A stretch of DNA of 64,000 nucleotides from positions 434,001 to 498,000 of the forward strand of contig NZ_LOKW01000023.1 of assembly GCF_002211305.1 (NCBI RefSeq), in the 5' to 3' direction. Shown here one piece after another: positions 26,468 to 35,132 of the stretch. The position numbers and the translations under genes are program-made. The notes under the pieces were generated by a model. The model saw nothing but the letters and a program-made list of their open reading frames with translations, had not been told where the DNA came from and did no database searches. The DNA comes from Rhizobium sp. R634 (GTDB lineage Bacteria > Pseudomonadota > Alphaproteobacteria > Rhizobiales > Rhizobiaceae). The number at the start of each line of letters is the position of its first letter. Positions within the stretch are counted from its first letter, which is position 1.

Positions 26468-26485
26468 CCCGGCCTATTCGCCGGG
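26468..26485 (+). terminator. Possible weak terminator between convergent genes
   Basis: CCCGGC and GCCGGG form a 6-bp stem with a 6-base loop, followed only by TTCTG. It lies in the 216-base convergent gap between the GntR and RpiB genes. The T-run is poor, so function as a terminator is uncertain. Nothing else was found in this gap. Confidence 0.35.
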
Positions 26486-26571
26486 TTCTGAAAATTGCCA
26501 GAAAACGATAATGCGCCAGGCTGATTGCGCCTCGCGCGTCCACCGCGAGCAATGCTTGCCCAGCCTTCCAA

Positions 26572-27027
26572 CTAGCGGGCGTGGTATTTCGTATCGACCT
26601 CGTCGATGGCGGCAACATTGCTGGCCGAGCGACCGTTCTCGTCGAACCTCTGGGCGAGGAATGAGTCGACGATCGTCTTCGCAAGTTCCGATCCAATGAC
26701 GCGGGCGCCCATGGTAATGATCTGGGCGTTGTTCGACAACGCCGCCCGCTCGGCGGAATAAGTATCGTGTGTGAGGGCTGCCCTAATACCCGGCACCTTG
26801 TTTGCCGAAATGCAGACGCCGATCCCGGTGCCGCACACCAGGATGGCCTTGTCATAGGTGCCGTCGAGCACGCCGTTGGCGACCCTGTCGGAGAGGTTCG
26901 CATAGAAATCGTCGAGACCGGCGTCCGTCCGGGAGACCTCGAACACCTCGAAACGGTCCTTGAGATAATCGGCGAGGACCTTGGCGAGGCCCTCGCCCGC
27001 GCTGTCGCCTGCTACTGCAATTTTCAT
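26572..27027 (-). CDS. rpiB: RpiB/LacAB-family sugar-phosphate isomerase, candidate D-erythrulose-4-phosphate isomerase
   Basis: A 151-residue RpiB-type isomerase with the active-site VCGTGIGVCISANKVPGIRAA region (key Cys in VCGTG). The ATG at 27027 is chosen because GAGGAG lies 8 bases upstream; ATG 27033 is too close to it. In tetrose pathways (EryI, DerI) this family converts D-erythrulose 4-phosphate to D-erythrose 4-phosphate. A TpiA-like gene ends 12 bases upstream, which is exactly the EryH/EryI or LerI/DerI pairing. A plain ribose-5-phosphate isomerase role is the alternative. Confidence 0.85.
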   Translation of the reverse strand: MKIAVAGDSAGEGLAKVLADYLKDRFEVFEVSRTDAGLDDFYANLSDRVANGVLDGTYDKAILVCGTGIGVCISANKVPGIRAALTHDTYSAERAALSNNAQIITMGARVIGSELAKTIVDSFLAQRFDENGRSASNVAAIDEVDTKYHAR

Positions 27028-27039
27028 CTTCATCACTCC

Positions 27040-27810
27040 TCAGATTTTGGCCGCGCACTTTTCGAGGATGTCGAGGTAGCCCTCGATCTTCCAGGCCGAG
27101 CGGCCGATGAACAGCCCATCGACATGAGGGCAGGATATGAGCTCTTCGCAGTTGTCTGCGTTGACCGAACCGCCGTAGAGGCAGGGAATGCGCCGGCCGA
27201 GCACGGCTTCCGCGAACGCGACGATCTCGGCCTGGCGGGCGTCGGCGTAGTCCGCTGTCGCGGGGATCCCATCGACGCCAATGGCCCAAACAGGCTCGTA
27301 GGCAAGCAGTATCGGTTTGTGCTTCTGGTCGGTAGAAAGGCTTCCCAACGCGCCGCGAACCTGGCGCTCGAGGACGTCGCGGGCTCGCCCGGCCTCGCGT
27401 TCGGAAAGTGTCTCCCCTATGCAGATGAGCGGGATCAAGCCGTGGCGAACCGCCGCCTCTACTTTCAGTCCTACCGTCACGTCCGTCTCACCGAAATGTT
27501 CACGCCTCTCGGAGTGACCAAGCTCGACGATGTCGAGGTTGCAGTCCTTAAGCATCAAGGGCGAAATCTCGCCCGTCCAGGCGCCGTCCTCGTCCCAGTG
27601 CATGTTCTGCGCGCCGACCTTTACCGACGTGCCCGCCAATGTGGTCTTCACTTCCCGGACAACAGTGAAAGGAGGGATGACAAAGCGCTGGATGCGCGGA
27701 TGGGACGTGATGTCTGCGGCCCTGAGACCGTGCGCAAACTGCGCGGCATCGGCAAGCGTCTTGTTCATCTTCCAGCTGGTGCCAATCCAGAGGGTTTTCT
27801 TCTCGGTCAT
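27040..27810 (-). CDS. TpiA-family isomerase, candidate L-erythrulose-1-phosphate isomerase
   Basis: A 256-residue triosephosphate-isomerase-fold enzyme. Catalytic residues are present: Asn/Lys in GTSWKMNKT, His in LGHSERREHFGE and Glu in AYEPVWAIG. The pairing with RpiB and the regulon suggest it acts as LerI/EryH (L-erythrulose 1-phosphate to D-erythrulose 4-phosphate) rather than as the housekeeping TpiA. The ATG at 27810 is preferred; two in-frame GTGs just upstream (27825 and 27822) are possible. It is fourth in the transketolase operon. Confidence 0.87.
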   Translation of the reverse strand: MTEKKTLWIGTSWKMNKTLADAAQFAHGLRAADITSHPRIQRFVIPPFTVVREVKTTLAGTSVKVGAQNMHWDEDGAWTGEISPLMLKDCNLDIVELGHSERREHFGETDVTVGLKVEAAVRHGLIPLICIGETLSEREAGRARDVLERQVRGALGSLSTDQKHKPILLAYEPVWAIGVDGIPATADYADARQAEIVAFAEAVLGRRIPCLYGGSVNADNCEELISCPHVDGLFIGRSAWKIEGYLDILEKCAAKI

Positions 27811-27852
27811 GTCCCGCTTCACCACGTTTGCGTTCGAACTGCTGTGACCGAC

Positions 27853-28902
27853 CTAGAGCGAGCCGGCTCGATACCGCTTCGCCATTTCCGCGAGTGGCAC
27901 GACGTTGATAGAGCTTGCGCGCCCTGCCGTTCCGAAAGCTTCGAATCTTTCGCGACAAAGCTTCGAAAGCGCCGTCATTGCGGGCTTCAAATATTTGCGA
28001 GGGTCGAATTCTGTCGGATCTTCGGACAGCACTCGGCGCACCTGCCCGGTCATTGCCATGCGGCAATCAGTGTCGATGTTGACCTTTCGCACACCATGCC
28101 GAATGCCGCGCAGGATTTCCTCGAGCGGCACGCCCCAGGTGGGCTTCATCCGCCCGCCGAAGCAATTGAAGATTTCCTGCAACTCCTCCGGCACGCTCGA
28201 CGAACCGTGCATGACGAGATGCGTGTTCGGAAGTTTCCGGTGGATCGCCTCGATAACATCCATTGCCAGCACGACTCCGTCCGGCCGGCGTGAGAACTTG
28301 TAGGCGCCATGGCTGGTGCCCATTGCGACGGCAAGCGCATCCACCTTGGTCTCCGCGACAAATTTCGCCGCCTCCTCCGGATCGGTCAAAAGCTGATGCG
28401 GATCGAGCTTGCCTTCGACGCCGTGACCGTCTTCCGCCTCGCCCGTACCGGTCTCAAGCGAGCCCAGAACGCCAAGCTCCCCTTCCACCGAAACCCCTGC
28501 CCAATGGGCCGTGTCGCTGACGCTTCTCGTGACCTTGACGTTGTAGTCCCAATCCGCCGCGGTTTTCCCGTCAGCAAGTATCGATCCGTCCATCATGACG
28601 GACGTAAAACCATGCTGGATCGCGGTGACGCAGGTGCTCGGTTCGTTTCCGTGGTCAAGATGGACGCAAACGGGGATATGCGGAAAGATTTCCGTCACAG
28701 CCTCCATCATGTGCTTGAGCATGATGTCGTTGACGTAGGCTCGGGCCCCACGGCTCGCCTGGAGAATCACAGGCGAATCCGTTCCGTCGGCCGCTTCCAT
28801 GATGGCAAGCGCCTGTTCCATGTTGTTAATGTTGAACGCCGGGACGCCGTAGCCGTGTTCGGCGGCATCATCCAGCAGCTGGCGGAGAGTAATCCTGGCC
28901 AT
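27853..28902 (-). CDS. fba: Class II fructose-bisphosphate aldolase (CbbA-like)
   Basis: A 349-residue zinc aldolase of the CbbA subtype. Metal and phosphate motifs are clear: VCVHLDHGNEPSTC, VEGELGVLGSLETGTGEAEDG, VMHGSSSVPEEL and KVNIDTDCRMAM. In this operon it may condense DHAP with glyceraldehyde 3-phosphate, or with erythrose 4-phosphate to give sedoheptulose 1,7-bisphosphate. The second would drain the tetrose phosphate made by the isomerases. It lies 6 bases after the FBPase gene. Confidence 0.93.
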   Translation of the reverse strand: MARITLRQLLDDAAEHGYGVPAFNINNMEQALAIMEAADGTDSPVILQASRGARAYVNDIMLKHMMEAVTEIFPHIPVCVHLDHGNEPSTCVTAIQHGFTSVMMDGSILADGKTAADWDYNVKVTRSVSDTAHWAGVSVEGELGVLGSLETGTGEAEDGHGVEGKLDPHQLLTDPEEAAKFVAETKVDALAVAMGTSHGAYKFSRRPDGVVLAMDVIEAIHRKLPNTHLVMHGSSSVPEELQEIFNCFGGRMKPTWGVPLEEILRGIRHGVRKVNIDTDCRMAMTGQVRRVLSEDPTEFDPRKYLKPAMTALSKLCRERFEAFGTAGRASSINVVPLAEMAKRYRAGSL

Positions 28903-28908
28903 GACGTG

Positions 28909-29931
28909 TTACTCGCTGGTTGGATTGGAATTGAGATAGCTTGCGATCACGTCGACCTCCGTCGCCGAACCGAAAACCAGCGGCGTGCGGCAATGGTGAG
29001 AGGTCGGGATCTTGTCCAGGATGGCGGTCGTGCCGTCGGTGGCCCGCCCCCCGGCCTGCTCCATCAGGAACGCGATCGGATTCGCTTCATACACCAGGCG
29101 AAGGCGCCCATTTTCAAAGCCGGGCCGCTTGTCGCCGGCGTAGAAGAACACACCGCCCCTGATCAGGATCCGGTGGAGCTCTCCGACTGCCGATCCGAGC
29201 CAACGCATGTTGAAATCGCGGCCGCGCGTTCCCTCCTTGCCGGTCAGACAATCCTGAAGATACAGGCTCATGGCAGGGTGAAGGTGACGGTGGTTGGAAG
29301 CGTTATATGCAAGCTCGGACGTGTCGCGAGGTATCTGAACCTGCCTTTTGACGATCAGGAACTCGCCGGTTTGGGGATGCATCGTCGCCAGCAGCACACC
29401 CTCACCGACCGAAAATCCCAAATCGACCGTGTTGCCGAATGAGACATAACCGGCCGCGGCCTGGCGCTTTCCAGGGGTTAAAAAGGGATCTTCAGCTTCG
29501 CAGAAAGGCATGATCGAGAAGATCGTGCCGACGGGAGTGCCCAGCCCGACATTGCCTGAACCGTCGATCGGATCGATTGCGACCGCAAAATGCTGGCCAT
29601 TGAGCATAAGTGGCGCGTCGGCCTCCTCGGACAGGACCCTGGCAGCGCCTGCGCGTGCGAGTATTTCGATGAACAACTCGTGCGACGCGATGTCGATTGC
29701 CTTTTGCGCATCACCGTCGGTATTTGATCCGACAAGGTGGGCCAGATCGCCCTCCAGGGAACCGGCTGCGATGCGTGCGGATAAAAGACAGGCGGCATCC
29801 AACACACCGTTTATTAGAGCCGCCACCCCCTGACGGGACAAATCTTCACCAGCCCAGGTCGAGAGGTACTCATCGACAGAACCATACTGGACGCCCGCTT
29901 CGTCATTTCCGGGTGTCGCCGGCGCGCTCAT
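28909..29931 (-). CDS. fbp: Class I fructose-1,6-bisphosphatase
   Basis: A 340-residue class I FBPase with the metal-binding IDPIDGSGNVGLGTPVGTIF motif, VLSEEADAP and GGVFFYAGDKRPGFENG near the substrate site. Enzymes of this type in Calvin-cycle operons (CbbF) also accept sedoheptulose 1,7-bisphosphate. Its start overlaps the transketolase stop by 4 bases. No phosphoribulokinase gene is present, so it serves gluconeogenic or pentose-phosphate flux, not CO2 fixation. Confidence 0.92.
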   Translation of the reverse strand: MSAPATPGNDEAGVQYGSVDEYLSTWAGEDLSRQGVAALINGVLDAACLLSARIAAGSLEGDLAHLVGSNTDGDAQKAIDIASHELFIEILARAGAARVLSEEADAPLMLNGQHFAVAIDPIDGSGNVGLGTPVGTIFSIMPFCEAEDPFLTPGKRQAAAGYVSFGNTVDLGFSVGEGVLLATMHPQTGEFLIVKRQVQIPRDTSELAYNASNHRHLHPAMSLYLQDCLTGKEGTRGRDFNMRWLGSAVGELHRILIRGGVFFYAGDKRPGFENGRLRLVYEANPIAFLMEQAGGRATDGTTAILDKIPTSHHCRTPLVFGSATEVDVIASYLNSNPTSE

Positions 29932-31937
29932 TGCTTGCCCCTTATCCTTGCTAGGGCGCGCGTGACGATTGCGTCACGCGTGATCCCAAATTGCTCGTAC
30001 AGCGTCTCGGCCGGCGCAGACGCTCCGAAGCCGGACATCCCGATCACGTCGTCTTCGCTGTCGACATACCTAGTCCAGCCGAACTTCGAGAGCGCTTCCA
30101 CGGCAATGCGCGGCGCGTTGCCGAGGACCGAGCTGCGGTAATCCTTGGGCTGCTGTTCGAAGAGATCCCAGCCCGGCATCGAGACGACAGCGGCGGGAAC
30201 GTTTCTCGCCTCAAGCTCGTCGGCAGCCTGGATCGCAAGCGCGACTTCCGTTCCAGTGGCGATGATTGTGACGGCACGTTCGCTGCTCGCTTCCCGCAGC
30301 ACATAGGCTCCCCGTGCGCAGCGATTGATGCCGTCACGCTGGGCGCGCAGTTGCGGGACATTCTGCCGCGAGAGCGCCAAAACCGACGGCGTGTTCTTGC
30401 TGGTTATTGCAAGATCCCAGCATTCCAGCGTCTCGATGGTGTCGGCGGGCCGGAATACATGCAAGTTCGGCATTGCCCTGAGGCTGGCAAGATGCTCGAC
30501 CGGCTGGTGCGTCGGACCGTCTTCGCCAAGACCGATCGAGTCATGCGTCATCACGAAGATAGAGCGGACGCCCATCAGAGCCGCCACACGAATGGCATTG
30601 CGGCAATAATCCGAGAAGACGAGGAACGTGCCACCATAGGGTATGACGCCGCCGTGAGCCGCCATACCATTCATCGCGGCGGCCATGGCAAACTCTCTAA
30701 CGCCATAGCTGACATACCGCCCGCTTGCAGCGGCGGTGAAATCGCTGTCGACGGCCGGAACCCGGGTCAAGTTTGAGTGGGTGAGGTCAGCGGACCCGCC
30801 GATCATTTCCGGAAGCAGTTCCGTCAGCGCTTCCAGTGCGATCTGGCTTGCCTTACGCGTTGCCACTGATTGCGGCTTGTCGAGCAGCTTTGCCTTGGCG
30901 GCGTTGACCGCTTCCTCATATCGCGCTGGCAATGAGCCGGCGGTGCGGCGTTCAAACTCACTTCTGACATCTGCGCCCGCTGCTTCGAGCCGCGCTTGCC
31001 AGTCCTTGCGCGCCTTGGCGCCCTTCGCGCCGACTTCGCGCCAAGTTTTGAGGATTGGAGCAGGAATCTCAAAAGTGTCCGCCGTCCAGCCATAGACTGC
31101 CTTCGTCGCGGCGGCTTCGCTGGCGCCGAGCGGTGCACCATGTACGGAGCTTGTTCCTGCCCTCGACGGAGAGCCGTATCCAATGATGGTTTTCAGGGCT
31201 ATGAGGGATGGTCTGGATGCTTCCGCCTTTGCCTGCGAGATCGCCGCGTCGATCGTATCCGGATCATGACCGTCAACGCGCTGCGTGTGCCATCCGTACG
31301 CGTCGAACCTCGCGAGCACATCTTCCGAAAACGCGATTGCGGTCGAGCCGTCGATGGTGATGGAGTTGTCGTCGTAAAGGACGATCAACTTGCCGAGCTG
31401 CAGGTGGCCGGCCAGCGAAGCAGCTTCCTGACCAACACCTTCCATGAGACACCCATCTCCACAGAAAACGTAGGTCCGGTGATCGACAAGCGCTGCGCCA
31501 AATTCGGTTGATAGGCGCCGCTCCGCGATAGCCATTCCGACAGCCGACGCAATCCCCTGTCCGAGCGGCCCGGTGGTCGTCTCGACGCCAGCGGTGTGCC
31601 CGTATTCGGGATGACCTGGCGTTTTGGAGCCCCATTGGCGGAAGTTGCGAACCTGCTCAATCGTCATGTCTTCGTACCCGGTGAGGTGCAGAAGGCTGTA
31701 GAGCAGCATCGAGCCATGGCCGTTCGACAGGACGAAACGATCGCGGTCCGGCCATCCAGGTTCGCTTGAATCGAACTTGAGGTGCCGGCCGAACAGCACC
31801 GCCGCCGCATCAGCCATGCCCATGGGCATTCCGGGGTGCCCGGACTTTGCGGCCTCAACCGCGTCGATTGACAGGACACGGATAGCGTTCGCTAGATCGC
31901 GGATCGAAACTGCTGCTGTCAATTCTTCCTCCCTCAT
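29928..31937 (-). CDS. tkt: Transketolase
   Basis: A transketolase of about 669 residues. The N-terminus has IDAVEAAKSGHPGMPMGMADAA, then the ThDP motif FCGDGCLMEGVGQEAASLAGHL and HDSIGLGEDGPTHQPVEHLA in the Pyr domain. It would interconvert erythrose 4-phosphate with hexose and pentose phosphates. The listed ATG (31937) lacks a ribosome site, while GGGAGG lies 5 bases before an in-frame TTG at 31922, which may be the true start. First gene of the tkt-fbp-fba-tpi-rpiB operon; operator site E lies about 120 bases upstream. Confidence 0.93.
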   Translation of the reverse strand: MREEELTAAVSIRDLANAIRVLSIDAVEAAKSGHPGMPMGMADAAAVLFGRHLKFDSSEPGWPDRDRFVLSNGHGSMLLYSLLHLTGYEDMTIEQVRNFRQWGSKTPGHPEYGHTAGVETTTGPLGQGIASAVGMAIAERRLSTEFGAALVDHRTYVFCGDGCLMEGVGQEAASLAGHLQLGKLIVLYDDNSITIDGSTAIAFSEDVLARFDAYGWHTQRVDGHDPDTIDAAISQAKAEASRPSLIALKTIIGYGSPSRAGTSSVHGAPLGASEAAATKAVYGWTADTFEIPAPILKTWREVGAKGAKARKDWQARLEAAGADVRSEFERRTAGSLPARYEEAVNAAKAKLLDKPQSVATRKASQIALEALTELLPEMIGGSADLTHSNLTRVPAVDSDFTAAASGRYVSYGVREFAMAAAMNGMAAHGGVIPYGGTFLVFSDYCRNAIRVAALMGVRSIFVMTHDSIGLGEDGPTHQPVEHLASLRAMPNLHVFRPADTIETLECWDLAITSKNTPSVLALSRQNVPQLRAQRDGINRCARGAYVLREASSERAVTIIATGTEVALAIQAADELEARNVPAAVVSMPGWDLFEQQPKDYRSSVLGNAPRIAVEALSKFGWTRYVDSEDDVIGMSGFGASAPAETLYEQFGITRDAIVTRALARIRGKQ

Positions 31938-32057
31938 AAACCGCGACCAATGTGGCGCACTTTTCTAGATATCACAGTATCAAAACACAAAATAACGCAT
32001 TATATACGACAAACATAACAATATCACATTCCGCTGCAAAAAGTCTGCCCATCGACA

Positions 32058-32078
32058 TCATACCTCATACCTTATACC
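32058..32078 (-). promoter_or_regulatory. Putative GntR operator, site E: three tandem heptads
   Basis: TCATACC, TCATACC and TTATACC stand head to tail at 32058-32078. This is the same heptad, in the same tandem form, as site C. It lies about 120 bases upstream of the transketolase gene, bringing the tkt-fbp-fba-tpi-rpiB operon into the regulon. Confidence 0.7.
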
Positions 32079-32306
32079 TCCCTATTTGCGCAATAGCTTT
32101 TATTTGGCTACCCCGTCGATCGGGAGCCGTAAGGATCGTCCCGGTCGCTTTCACGGGGCGGTCTGCCTCGATCCGTTTGGTGGCAAACGGACAAGACGAC
32201 CACCGTGATGCCTACCGCGTTGGGCACTCACCCATATGCGGGATGCTCAATTCGGCTCGCCGATTTTTCCCGACATTTCTTCAATTGACAGCTTCTACAA
32301 ATGCAT

Positions 32307-32320
32307 TAACGTATACGTTA
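32307..32320 (+). promoter_or_regulatory. Putative operator, perfect 14-bp palindrome
   Basis: TAACGTATACGTTA is a perfect palindrome 43 bases before the start codon of the second sugar-binding protein. The GTATAC core is common in FCD-type GntR operators. The GntR gene at 37018, within the operon that starts here, is the likely binder. It differs clearly from the TYATACC heptad of the neighbouring regulon. Confidence 0.6.
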
Positions 32321-32363
32321 TTGGATTCGAGGAACTCAATAGGCCTTAAAGGGAGGAACCGAA

Positions 32364-33494
32364 ATGCCTATGACGATGCGCAAGTCCCTACAGATGATCG
32401 CCCTTGCCACTGCCCTCGGCGGCAGCGCTGCCTATGCGCCTAGCGCCTTCGCGGTGGATGTCGATAAACAGATCAAGGATATTGAAAGTCACCCGGCAAG
32501 CGGGCCCAACGGCGAAAAAGCGACCCTCGCGAGCGACCTGAAGCTATCCGCCGAAGAGATCGAAAAGATCAAGGCGAAGCATGCCAAAGCGGCCATTGTG
32601 ATGCACTACACGGCGTCTGACTGGGCCAAGGCCCAGATGGCCGGGCAAAAGAAGGCCCTGGAAGAGCTCGGCGTCGAAATTGTTGCGACGACTGACGCTG
32701 GATATCGCGCGGAGCAGCAAGTTTCAGACATCGAAAGCGTCATGGCGCTCAAACCTGACGTCATGATCACCGTTCCCGCCGAGCAGTCGGCCACGGCCGC
32801 AGCATACAAGAAAGCTGCTGCCGCTGGCATTAAGATCATCTTCCTTGACCAGACCGGCGCCGGGATGAAGGCTGGCAAAGACTATGTGAGCCTCGTCTCT
32901 TCCGACAACCGCGGGATGGGAAAGGTCGCCGCACTGCTCATGGCCAAGGCGCTCGACGGCAAGGGCGAAATCGGTCTCATCCCGCATGCGTCCGACCTTT
33001 TTGCCACCAAAGAACGCGTGGTCGGCTTCAAGGAAGCGATCAAGGATTATCCGGATATCAAGGTCGTCCAGGAGACCGGTGTCGGAGGCCCTGATTTCTC
33101 AAGCGAATCCGAGCGCGTCGCCTCCGCAATGCTGACGGCCCACCCCAACCTCAATGGCATCTGGGCCGTGTGGGACGTTCCAACAGAAGGCGTCCTGTCA
33201 GCGGCGCGCGCAGCGGGCGCGTCCAAGAGCCTCGTCATCACCACTTGCGACCTTGGCGTCAACATCTCGATCGACATGGCTAAGAAGGGTTACGTCAAGG
33301 GAACCGGATCCCAGCGTCCGTACGGCGCCGGTTATGCCGAGGGCATCCTTGCCGGATACGCCCTACTCGGAAAGGACGCACCTCCCTACGTCGTGCTCCC
33401 GGCCCTTGCGGTGACCCGCGATAACCTGATCGAGGCGTGGCCGCAGTCGAACGGCGACCAGGCACCGAAGATTCTCACCGACGCAATGAACTAA
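32364..33494 (+). CDS. Periplasmic sugar-binding protein (ABC transporter)
   Basis: A 376-residue type I periplasmic-binding protein. Residues 1-30 form a signal peptide (hydrophobic IALATALGGSAAYAPSAFA). A family-specific N-terminal segment of about 45 charged residues precedes the first beta strand (KAAIVMHYTASDWAKAQ). GGGAGG lies 7 bases before the ATG. First gene of an operon reaching at least to 43304 that encodes its transporter partners and a tetronate-type pathway. The ligand is probably an acid sugar or a polyol, by context. Confidence 0.9.
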   Translation: MPMTMRKSLQMIALATALGGSAAYAPSAFAVDVDKQIKDIESHPASGPNGEKATLASDLKLSAEEIEKIKAKHAKAAIVMHYTASDWAKAQMAGQKKALEELGVEIVATTDAGYRAEQQVSDIESVMALKPDVMITVPAEQSATAAAYKKAAAAGIKIIFLDQTGAGMKAGKDYVSLVSSDNRGMGKVAALLMAKALDGKGEIGLIPHASDLFATKERVVGFKEAIKDYPDIKVVQETGVGGPDFSSESERVASAMLTAHPNLNGIWAVWDVPTEGVLSAARAAGASKSLVITTCDLGVNISIDMAKKGYVKGTGSQRPYGAGYAEGILAGYALLGKDAPPYVVLPALAVTRDNLIEAWPQSNGDQAPKILTDAMN

Positions 33495-33502
33495 CGGTGC
33501 GC

Positions 33503-33524
33503 GGGAGCGGCTCCGGCCGCTCCC
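33503..33524 (+). other. GC-rich intercistronic hairpin after binding-protein gene
   Basis: GGGAGCGGC and GCCGCTCCC form a 9-bp perfect stem with a TCCG loop, 8 bases past the binding-protein stop and before the ATPase gene. No T-run follows. It is the third case of the same arrangement in this window. Confidence 0.7.
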
Positions 33525-33548
33525 CGTCCCCAGCGGCGGACAACGACC

Positions 33549-35132
33549 ATGAACACTCAAGCAGTCACCGAAACCCTCGCCGCCGTCAGGATGCGCGACG
33601 TGAGGAAATCGTTTGGCGGCGTGCACGCATTGCGCGGTGTCAGCCTGACGATCCAGCCCGGGACAATCCATGCGCTGGTCGGCGAAAATGGCGCCGGCAA
33701 GTCTACGCTGTTGAAGATCCTGCAGGGCGTGGTCACACCCACGGAGGGATCCATCGAGGTTTTTGGCGAACACATGTCGTCAAGCTCTCCGGAGAATTCC
33801 CGCAGGCTCGGCATTGAGATGATCTTCCAGGACCTCAGCCTGATCCCCACCCTCACGGTCGCCCAGAACATTTTCCTCAACCGGGAGCCCCGCCGCCTGT
33901 CGATCTTGGTCGACGAGCGCAGGGAAATCGCCCAGGCAGCCGAGATCATCGGCCAACTCAACCTCAGGGTTGATCCGAGGACGCCTGTTTTTGAACTCAG
34001 CCCCGGCCAGGCCCAGCTGACCGAGATCGCCAAGGCCATCCACCAGGACGCCAGGATCCTTATCCTTGATGAACCAACCTCGTCGCTGAGCGCACAGGAA
34101 GCCGACACTCTGTTCGGCATGTTGAAGAAGCTCACTGCGGCGGGAACAGCCGTGATCTACGTTTCCCATCGCATGACCGAGATCATGACGATCGCTGACG
34201 AGATTACAATTCTGCGTGACGGTCAGAACGTGACCTCCGGGAAGACATCCGAATTCACGCTCGACTCGATCGTGCAGCACATGGTCGGCAAGCGTGTCAC
34301 CGGTTTCCAATACCAGGCGCGCGCCATTGATCGCAGCGGCAAACCCGCGCTGAGCGTACGTGGCCTTTCGGGCCCTTCGGGAAAACCCAGCGATGTCAGC
34401 TTCGACGTCCACAGGGGCGAGATTGTGGGAATAGCAGGCCTCATGGGCGCTGGCCGGAGCGAGCTTGCCCGCCTTCTTTTCGGCGTCGATAAGAAAACTG
34501 CGGGAACCGTAGAACTCGGCGACACTGCCGTTGAGTTCAAGTCACCTTCGGATGCGATCAAGGCTGGCATTGTGCTTGTTCCGGAGAGCCGCCACGAGGA
34601 AGGTCTGGTTGTCGAGCACAGCGTCGGCGACAATCTTGGACTGCCGCAGATCGGTCAGCTCGTCCGCGGTCCCTTCATCGACCGTCGACGCGAGGGAACA
34701 CTGACCTCCGATCTCATCAAGCAACTGAGGATCAAGACGCCGTCCGCTGACAACAAGGTCAGGAACCTTTCTGGCGGCAACCAGCAGAAGATCGTTATTG
34801 CCAAATGGCTAGCGATTGATCCTTCGGTTGTCATTCTCGACGAACCGACGGCAGGCGTAGACATCGGTTCAAAGGCCGAGATCGTAGAGCTCATTCGGAG
34901 CGTCGCCTCCTCCGGAAAGTCCGTCATCGTCATCTCGTCGGAACCAGCCGAGCTTCTGGCAACGAGCGACCGCATCCTGGTCATGAACAACGGACGTCTC
35001 GCGCGCGAAATCGAGCGCGACGAAATCGAAAGCTGGGCCACGATTGCCGGCGACGAAACTCAATCTCCGCTGATCCGCACCGAACTCGGTCTGCAGGTCG
35101 CGATTCAGAAGGCAACCCAAAATGTCCACTGA
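33549..35132 (+). CDS. Sugar ABC transporter ATP-binding protein
   Basis: A 527-residue double ATPase. Domain 1 has GENGAGKST, ELSPGQAQLTEIAKAI and ILILDEPTSSL; domain 2 has LMGAGRSELARLL, LSGGNQQKIVIAKWL and VVILDEPTAGVD. It powers uptake with the permease, whose gene overlaps its 3' end by 11 bases. Length and motif order are normal for the RbsA/XylG group. Confidence 0.93.
   Translation: MNTQAVTETLAAVRMRDVRKSFGGVHALRGVSLTIQPGTIHALVGENGAGKSTLLKILQGVVTPTEGSIEVFGEHMSSSSPENSRRLGIEMIFQDLSLIPTLTVAQNIFLNREPRRLSILVDERREIAQAAEIIGQLNLRVDPRTPVFELSPGQAQLTEIAKAIHQDARILILDEPTSSLSAQEADTLFGMLKKLTAAGTAVIYVSHRMTEIMTIADEITILRDGQNVTSGKTSEFTLDSIVQHMVGKRVTGFQYQARAIDRSGKPALSVRGLSGPSGKPSDVSFDVHRGEIVGIAGLMGAGRSELARLLFGVDKKTAGTVELGDTAVEFKSPSDAIKAGIVLVPESRHEEGLVVEHSVGDNLGLPQIGQLVRGPFIDRRREGTLTSDLIKQLRIKTPSADNKVRNLSGGNQQKIVIAKWLAIDPSVVILDEPTAGVDIGSKAEIVELIRSVASSGKSVIVISSEPAELLATSDRILVMNNGRLAREIERDEIESWATIAGDETQSPLIRTELGLQVAIQKATQNVH

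Larger units (their letters stand above)
31938..32363. other. Divergent intergenic region with two operator types
   Basis: These 426 bases separate the transketolase operon (minus) from the second sugar ABC operon (plus). They hold three tandem GntR heptads at 32058-32078 nearer the transketolase side and a perfect 14-bp palindrome at 32307-32320 nearer the ABC side. The left part (31960-32040) is very AT-rich and fits promoter DNA. No coding sequence is supported. Confidence 0.6.

Noticed and set aside
26767..28293. Long plus-strand frame (508 codons) opposite rpiB, tpi and fba
   Set aside because: It is antisense to three well-recognised enzymes, resembles no family and is explained by high GC and codon bias.
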